In this document: piece after piece, positions 57,485-64,000 of the stretch
Numbering within the stretch: the stretch's first letter is position 1
Layout of the letters: the number at the start of each line of letters is the position of its first letter
NCBI GenBank assembly: GCA_932521025.1
Contig: OW051473.1
Location: 1,426,001 to 1,490,000 of the forward strand
DNA from: Oscheius onirici
Taxonomy: Eukaryota; Nematoda; Chromadorea; Rhabditida; Rhabditidae
DNA: 64,000 bases
Direction: 5' to 3'
Translations under genes and position numbers: made by a program
The notes under the pieces: model-generated
Told to the model about the DNA's origin: nothing
Seen by the model: only the letters and a program-made list of their open reading frames with translations
Databases searched by the model: none

Positions 57485-59344
57485 TCAAGTGATGTCACCA
57501 AATGACTTAACAAAATTTTGTTGCAACAAATGTTTAGCGCAGTCATCATCACAATTCGCCTTGTCCATAATCCACGGAGAATGTCGGTAGATGGCTTCAA
57601 CGTACTCTCGACGAGGAGCTTCAGGTCCTTTCAGAAGAAAGATAACAAATTTGTGCTACAGGTCCCATGGTCGCATCGTGATGAGGGAAGTAGCTGTTTT
57701 CTTCTTTTCACTCAGGCTCACTGTTCTTGTCCCATCCATCAATAGAGGCTGCGAAGACTGATGACGACGCGACTCTCTGGAGGAAATCGTAGCAAAATTG
57801 AAGTCACAACTCACGAAATCGTTATCTAGCACATAGGTCGTAAAATCCGGGTTGTTATGGTCCCAGGTAATCAACGAAGCCGATGTCCAACTTCTAGCTA
57901 TTGGCTTCTTTTGTTGGTTCATATACACTAAATGACGTTCGTAATGATAGTGTCCAAAGAACTGTTCCGTGACGGTGTTACTGAAGCGGTCCAAAATTTT
58001 CAGATACTCCCTTGTCCAGACACGAAGACACCCATCATCATTCGGTGGGATGTGAGCATGAATGTGAACCTTCTGGCCTTCTCCTTCGGCTTTTGTCAGC
58101 TCCTCAACTAGGTATTGCAAGACGCCGTTGGGATCTTTGGTAGCCAGGTGAACGAAACTGTAAAAGACTGATGAAACAAAAAAATGAAAGACGTACAAGT
58201 TAGTATGGAAGCAGATATTGTTATTTAGATGAATGATTTTGAATCCCGGTGTTGGACAGGTCACATAGCAGCCATGTTTTGCAACTTTGTTTCCATTTTT
58301 GACCTCTTTGACATGCTTCTTGACAAACTTCTCGAATGATTTGTACAGCCACTCCAGAGGCTTTCCAGTTTTCGCTTTATCGTAAGAGAATGCATCAAAA
58401 GGAATAGCTTCATGGTTTCCCAACTGAAGGTAGATCGGAGTGTCCGGGAACCATTTTTCTACAGCCTCTGTAACACGGCGGAAGTATACCAAGCTTTTTT
58501 CTACACTGTAATCCTATATATCATGCGGCTGGAAGTCTCCGGTAAGCAGAATATAGTCGAATTCCTAAAAAAATGGTAAGTTTTTTCTCTTTGGTTGAAA
58601 AAACAACGAACTAATTACAAAATGCTTTCCCGTAAGGTAGTCACTCTGAATATAAAAAGTACTTACCTTGGTATTACTGATAAACTTCAAAGCAGATTCG
58701 AAAGCCGAGAAGGGCAGATCACACATTCCATGAGTAGTTCCCCAATATCCAGCAGCTGGAGTTCCGGCCTCAGGCTTTCCAGATCTACAGCAGATGAGAT
58801 ATTTTTTTGCCATGGGATGAGCAGTCTCAGGGACACATTCCGTGGCTGTTCCGGGTTCGTATTTGAAGGCGATGTGAATGGAGGGGCTTTGTCTGTGGAT
58901 ACTTCTCAGAAGATGGTGCTACTGGTACTGGAGGAATGGGAACCGACCAGTTCTTTGCCGGAAGCGGCCAATATTTTCGCAAAGAGGGTTGAAGACGGAA
59001 CAGTACTGTGTTGGTTTCAGAGAAGAATTTCCGATAAAATCAAAAATATACGGTATCAGGACAGCCGCAGCTTTTTGACAAATATCTTCAGGAACTTTTA
59101 ACATCTCTTGGCATTGAGTTCTGAAAAATAACTGGCAAAAATAGTTTTACCGAGCAGTTGGAATAACTAATGCCGGGGTAACGAGTCTCGCAGCCGTGAT
59201 GATCTTTTCAATATGTTTTTCACACTGCTTGCACATTCCTTCCATGGCTTCAGTGTCGTCTTTTGACGATTCTCCAACAAATTCAAATCTTGTCCAAGCT
59301 TTTACTATAAAAGAACAGACGAGAAGTAAAAGGAACCAGTTCAT
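57485..59344 (-). pseudogene. Acid sphingomyelinase homologue with a nonsense codon and lost metal ligand
   Basis: Signal peptide MNWFLLLLVCSFIVKAW, then a saposin-B domain (MCKQCEKHIEKII ... DICQKAAAVLIPYI ... YCSVFNPLC) and the metallophosphoesterase domain: 'YEPGTATEC', 'LICCRSGKP', 'GYWGTTHGMCDLP', 'FDYILLTGDFQPHDI', 'IYLQLGNHEAIP', 'VHIHAHIPPNDD' and 'EQFFGHYHYERH', with a C-terminal tail including 'NCDDDCAKHLL' to TGA 57485. The enzyme family cleaves sphingomyelin to ceramide in lysosomes or outside the cell. Two defects are visible. TAG at 58514-58516 replaces the conserved Trp after HDI, and the D-x-H metal motif reads S-I-H (in 'SPSIHIAFKY'). Other metal ligands (D of GD, N of GNH, the later His) are kept. 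Introns are intact, so decay would be recent; an expressed truncated protein or stop-codon readthrough are alternatives. Confidence 0.8.
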
Positions 59345-59588
59345 GGTTGATTCCGGTGCTCAAATGATGAACTATTATATGACTCGCAACCATTGTCGAG
59401 TCTAGACAGTTTCCACACGATCTGAACACTGAAAGTTAGTGAGAAAAAAGGCTCAGAGTGACAAGTTTTCGATGAGCTTTTCCGAAATAGTAAACTTTAC
59501 TATTCAATGGAAAAGCACGCAACATTTGTAAGTTGTCTAGTTTTATTCACGTTTTGTCTTTAGAGTGGTTTTGGCGAAAAGAACAAAT

Positions 59589-61055
59589 TCACAGACTATT
59601 CTCAGCAAAGCCGATCATGGAGCGATCGAAATCAATGACTGTGTAGTATCTGAGTAATTCGGTCAAAAAACTTATGTAAAAATAGTACCTTTCTATGAAA
59701 GATTCTCCTAGAACCCAGTGTTTTTCTGAAGGCTGCACCACCTTCAGTCTGGAGATGCACATTGATTTTCCTCTGATCCGGTACTTGCTCACATAATCTC
59801 TACCTGTGATTGGAAATCTCGTTCCATTGAGAACGAATACAATTTCCGGAAGGTTCGACACATTTTCACATGGAATATAACACTAAAGTGTTTCGATACA
59901 AATGTAGAAGAAAACCCTCACCATCATCATATACTCACAAGTGAAACCAATAATGTTGTGAAAACTTTCAACCATAAGAAACGGTCCCGCGAGTTCGGCA
60001 CCTGGTATTAAAACGGCCCTACAACCACCATCACATCCAATCGACACGTTATTTGCTTCGACCTAGACAGTTTTTTTAATAATAAATACACCTAAGACTT
60101 ACGTTTTGCATCCTGATTTCGAAGAACGTTCTGCCAGTCACTTCAAGCCAAGTAATATTTCCCGAAAACCGGATCATGTCGTAGCCTCCAAGAGATAACT
60201 CTTTGGTATTCGTGTCTGTACTTGTTCTAAATATAAATGTTAGGCTTTCACTAACTTTCAGCATCTCAGTTTTGTGGAAAACTTGTAAAGAAATAAAGTA
60301 AATACCTGTTCTGCCACAGTGCGACAGCTTGTCGAGCTATCTTTTTTTGTTCGAAAAGCGTTTGCATGAATGATTTTCCGGCTGAAAAAGGTTTTGAAAA
60401 TCACTAACATATTTCCTACCTGCAGTTACAATCGGCCATCTAATGCCAAAAATACCATCATTCGCTGTTTGTGCCTTCAAAGAAGTCGCTTCTACAAAAC
60501 GTTGACCAAATGTACACGCTTCTTCCACACAAATGTTGTCCAGAGACCACGAGCCGTCCATAACGTCGTCGCTTCCATAGTCGGCCAGATCAGGCTTATA
60601 GGTAGTAGATATCGAAGAGTTGTACCGTCTGCGAGTCTCTGCTTCAATGAATTAATTGAATTGAAAACTTACTGCATATTTTAGTTGAACAGTTCCTAGA
60701 AATAACAAACGTAGTGGGGTAGCCGAATTCTACTCGAACAGTGAAGTTTTGTGGCGGAGTTCCAAATGTAGCATTAATCTCATACGCACCCTGTATACGG
60801 ATAGTTCTTCTGTTGGATTTTCTCCAGGAGTCACAGCTGCTTTTTTATATTCGAAGCAAAAACGCCGTGGTTTTCGCAAATAACTGCAGTACATTTCTGG
60901 ACTTCTTATGTTTAATATCCAAAATCCGTGCACTCTGTGTAAATACTCACGCTCATCGGTATCCGAAGAAAGCCATGTGTTGGATCTTGTCGTGCGCTCT
61001 CGACAAGAGAGTCTAGGCTCCCAATAGATATAATCCATAAGAGGATGGCGTACAT
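59589..61055 (-). CDS. Pepsin-family (A1) aspartic protease homologue, probably inactive
   Basis: ATG 61055 starts a signal peptide (MYAILLWIISIGSLDSLVES), then a propeptide-like 'HGFLRIPM'. The N-lobe has 'GAYEINATFGTPPQNFTVRV' followed by EFGYP where the family has DTGS, then 'SRNCSTKIC', 'RYNSSISTTYK', flap-like 'ADYGS' and 'NDGIFGIRWP'. The C-lobe has 'ELSLGGYD', 'SIGCDGGCRAVLIPGAELAG' (DGG where DTG is expected), 'NLPEIVFVLNG' and 'HWVLGESFIERYYTVIDFD', to the stop at 59589. The fold is complete and the frame open, so the gene is maintained, but the first catalytic Asp is replaced by Glu and both Thr of the DTG motifs are gone. Non-catalytic binding roles are known for such homologues (pregnancy-associated glycoproteins). 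Secreted or lysosomal. Exon ends at the propeptide are uncertain. Confidence 0.82.
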
Positions 61056-61300
61056 GGGAGTTATTAGAAGGAATGCCTAGTTCGGGCGACGAATCGGGTC
61101 ATAGTACCGCAGGTTATGTTCAGTGCAATGACAGCCCTGCCGAATCGGTTCACTCTTGCTAATCCATTTTCGTCTTTCGATGTTAGTATACAAACGTGAA
61201 CCGCAGCGTGACTTTAAAAAAAGTGATTCATGGTTTGATATCATCGTTTACTTGAAAATAAAAAGTTACAAAGCAGATAAACATACGAATATATGTTCCT

Positions 61301-61639
61301 TCAATCGAAGAAGTTCTGAACAAGTCCACTCTCGATAGCGTCATTTTCTTCAGCGTCCATGTACTTGAAATCCTTGTACTTGTCCTCTTCCTGGTCAGTG
61401 GGATTATTCATCTGGTCGGAAGCAGCAGCTTCCTTGGTCTTTGCCTCTTCCGGGTTGTTGAGATGGCCGTCAAAAGTCTCACTGTTTCCGGGATCCGAAG
61501 TCTCTGAAAATACATCGTAACAAAATTCACTACACGATTTACCGGAAGCGGGGTGATTCTGAGCGTCCAGCTTATTTTCCTTGTGCTTCTCTTCGGCAGC
61601 TGGGTTGATTTCAATATCTTTCTCCACGACGTCGGACAT
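61301..61639 (-). CDS. Small acidic, disordered protein
   Basis: Two exons from ATG 61639 (MSDVVEKDIEINPAAEEKHK) with a 39-bp intron around 61504-61542 (GTAAATCG...TTTTCAG) give roughly 95-100 residues. The protein is rich in Glu, Asp, Asn, Lys and Pro, has repeated 'NNP' pieces (HLNNPEEAK, QMNNPTDQEE) and ends AIESGLVQNFFD. No signal peptide, helix cluster or domain. It may be an intrinsically disordered hydrophilic protein; LEA-like function is not claimed. Family not recognised. Confidence 0.6.
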   Translation of the reverse strand: MSDVVEKDIEINPAAEEKHKENKLDAQNHPASGKSCSEFCYDVFSETSDPGNSETFDGHLNNPEEAKTKEAAASDQMNNPTDQEEDKYKDFKYMDAEENDAIESGLVQNFFD

Positions 61640-62634
61640 TGCGAGTGGCTGAAAGAATGAGATTCGGCGAAGAAAATTTAACAAAAAAAGGCAAAAACAC
61701 AAAAACAGTAGGCAGCGGACTTCCTGCAGGAGGAATGGGCGTCTTAATAACAAATGGATCTGGGCGGAACGAAATGAAATCAAGTGAGGAACCGTTTCCA
61801 GAAATGACGATCATTTTTAAAAACTTACGACACAACAAAAAATGACTCATATTTATTGATGTGTTCATTTGAAGCTAGAATCTGTAAGCTTTAGTGGTTT
61901 CAACCTAGCATAATGAAAATATCCAAGACACAAATTTAATCAAGAGAATTATTTGTAGGTAACTGACGTTTCGGGGTGTTAGTATTTTTATTTGACCTAA
62001 TAATCGGACGTCAAAGGTTTTGTCGTAAGCATGTCTATACCTCAAGAGTAAATATATGTAGGAGAGCAACGAGGTATGAGCTGGGCAACAAAATACGACG
62101 ACTTCTCAGCGAATTTGTTTCTCGGAATAAGAATTGTGGCTTGACCAAAAGAAAGCTTTACCTAGCAAAATAAAAAAAGAACCTCGTGTCTGCTGATGAT
62201 TAAAATTTGTTACACTTATTCTAGTCTGAACAAAGCGTGACTATGATATTTCTGTTCTCATGATGTGTGGTGATAAACGGAAAGGGATTTTAAAAGTGAA
62301 TCTAAATCTTACCTTTGTTACGTTTATTTTCGTATAAATTCGGGATATGTTTGTTTCTCTCTATCCTTCTGAGGTTAGCATTAAAGTAGCTGGTCAGCTT
62401 CTGCTCCTTTTATTTTGAGACAATTCCGGTTCCCTCAACATCAAGTAAGTTTCATCCGCCACTGTTCAATGGATAATAAATGCGTTCCTTATTTTTGCAC
62501 CTAAATTTTGAAGAACATAGCTTCAGATCACTTCTGATCTGCATATTTACTACTCGTTTGTAGCCGCAATATTTATTTGGATCGAAATCACAACAACGGA
62601 GATACAAGATAATTACGGGACGGAGATTTCAAGA
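61640..62634. other. Intergenic region
   Basis: Between two minus-strand genes. No supported gene; it includes the 3' UTR of the SR-protein gene. Confidence 0.5.
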
Positions 62635-63463
62635 TCAGTTTGACGGAGAGCGAGATTCTCTGCGTTCTTCGCGGCTCGGACTGCGACTGCGAGAAGCACT
62701 GCGATCCTTGCGCGGAGGAGGAGAACTGAAAAGTTTGACTGTACTGGCATCCAAGTGAAATTTTTTACCGAGAGCGACGACGGGGGCTCTCTGAGCGAGA
62801 ACGAGAGCGAGAACGAGAACGGTTTCTTCCTCCACTGCGAGAACGGCTGCGACGGGGAGAGCGACTGCGAGATCTAAAACGGGATATTATTACATATGAA
62901 AGTTTGAAAGGAATGTTCCTTTCGAACTTGGAAACCTCTTGTAAAGGTACGCTTGACAACCAGTTGTCCATGAGGTGACTTGTTTAAAAATCGATATTCT
63001 GCTCATTTATAGCGCAATTTGTTGCGTTTTTCAATATTCTGACAACAAATTGTCAAGTTAAAACAAGCGTGAAAAGGAGGCAAAAATATACTGATAACTG
63101 CTTACCTTCCGCGTCCACCTCCATCACGTCCTCCATAGCGTCCACCTCCTCCTCCGCCTCCACGACCACGTCCTCCACCATTACGATTTCGGCCATTTGA
63201 CATCTCTACGCGAGCACGGACTCCACAGAGACGACTGAAAGTGCTACTATGAAAAGAAAAGCATGTGTATTTGCTTACCTTCCATCCAAAGCTCTGACAG
63301 CATCCTCAGCATCGCGGTTGTCCTCGAACTCGACGAAGGCGAATCCTGGAGGACGGCGAGCGACCCAGACCTTGCGGAGACGTCCATATTTGCCGAAGGC
63401 ATCTTCAAGTTCTTGAGACGTGGCGTCAGAAGGCAGTCCTCCAACATAAACCTTTCCGTCCAT
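62635..63463 (-). CDS. SR-family splicing factor (SRSF3/SRSF7-like)
   Basis: ATG 63463 starts an RRM with RNP2 'KVYVGGLP', '[20 protein letters not shown]' and RNP1 'GFAFVEFED', then '[12 protein letters not shown]' and, in the next exon, '[13 protein letters not shown]'. A Gly/Arg-rich linker (about 63205-63110) follows, then two exons of RS dipeptides ([14 protein letters not shown] ... [22 protein letters not shown]) to TGA 62635. The layout (one RRM, Gly-Arg hinge, RS tail) is that of SRSF3/SRSF7 and C. elegans rsp-6. These proteins bind exonic RNA and help recruit spliceosome components; RS serines are phosphorylated by SR kinases. The RRM is split by an intron after DGR. The RNP motifs look intact. 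Confidence 0.93.
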
Positions 63464-64000
63464 GTCTGAAAATTGAGAATTTGTTTGGAAGTGCTGTGGA
63501 AGGAGACATTTTAGGAAGAAAGTATGGAAACTTTAGAAAGATGTAGAATTTTTTGCTAACAATAAAAGGATTCAGATATTTTAGAAGTATGAAAAAGGAA
63601 AATGGGAATGAAGTGATGTGTGCATTCAAAGATGGACGCAGCGCGAGTAGCCTCTACGAAAGCGACGCTGTGGAATTCAAACGTTTGATTTGTGCGCCCA
63701 AATAATAAAATCGATTAAATGTGTGTGTGTAGTGTAATTTGAAAAAAAATGTACGGATAAACAACTGTCATGGGTAGCTAGCGTCCCAAAATTCAAAATT
63801 GGCGATAATGAACCTTAAAGGACGAGATGGCCCATAGAGCGCGAATACAGCAAGGACGCAGTAAAACTGCATAAGGTGTCTAAGGAATTCAATGATACTT
63901 GATGAGTATTTGGATAAGAAAATATGCGCAGGAAAAGCAAACTACCGATTCATAACAAAAGGGAAGTATACAAAGATTTCTACGTGTACAGAGAGGCTTC
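63464..64000. other. Upstream region of the SR-protein gene
   Basis: No supported coding region. It contains a short (GT)n run at about 63719-63730 and probably the promoter and 5' UTR of the SR gene. The next gene is not visible in the window. Confidence 0.5.

Noticed and set aside
1..64000. CRISPR arrays, prokaryotic operons, riboswitches, phage or viral genes
   Set aside because: The window is eukaryotic with introns throughout; no regularly spaced short repeats and no viral genes were seen.

Overview
The window looks like nuclear DNA of a nematode. Most introns are about 35-60 bp and end in TTTCAG or TTTAG. A TTCAG/CAG acceptor often sits directly in front of the start codon, as at SL trans-splice sites. 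There is a nematode-type seven-transmembrane chemoreceptor, a tandem pair of divergent Cys-loop channels, a torsin gene 100 bp behind its cofactor gene (operon spacing) and an RTE-type LINE. I cannot name the species. All gene models were read by eye from exon frames and splice signals; there is no transcript evidence.

Left part (0-13.3 kb): tRNA-Lys(CTT), then a many-exon EDRF1 homologue (717-8055). One 2.5-kb EDRF1 intron holds a chemoreceptor gene on the opposite strand, a GACTC-rich foldback repeat and a second foldback. Small orphan genes follow, with tRNA-Gly(TCC) and two tRNA-Pro(AGG) copies made by a local duplication. From 13.3 to 21 kb I see no gene, but the motif CACGTGAAGT recurs there, upstream of a glycogen-targeting protein phosphatase 1 subunit (21052-23252). 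Next come tRNA-Gly(GCC), a decayed RTE-like LINE (about 25.5-28.5 kb) and parts of an unrecognised gene on both sides of it.

Middle part (29.8-43.9 kb): two tandem ligand-gated ion channel genes on the minus strand, a 252-aa orphan protein, two copies of a tRNA-derived SINE, a degenerate minisatellite, a 960-bp composite hairpin element, a RING/coiled-coil protein gene, and then a LAP1/LULL1-like gene directly followed by a torsin. Those last two are known enzyme-cofactor partners at the nuclear envelope and ER, and their adjacency is the clearest functional unit of the window.

Right part (44-64 kb): secreted and single-pass membrane proteins predominate: a secreted orphan, a small type I membrane protein, two coiled-coil type I membrane proteins and a short secreted relative. 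Then come an acid sphingomyelinase gene with a nonsense codon and a lost metal-binding Asp, and next to it a pepsin-family protein lacking the first catalytic Asp motif. An acidic disordered protein and an SRSF3/SRSF7-like splicing factor end the window. A perfect 50-bp palindrome, a second copy of the GACTC element and three long G-tracts complete the repeat landscape.
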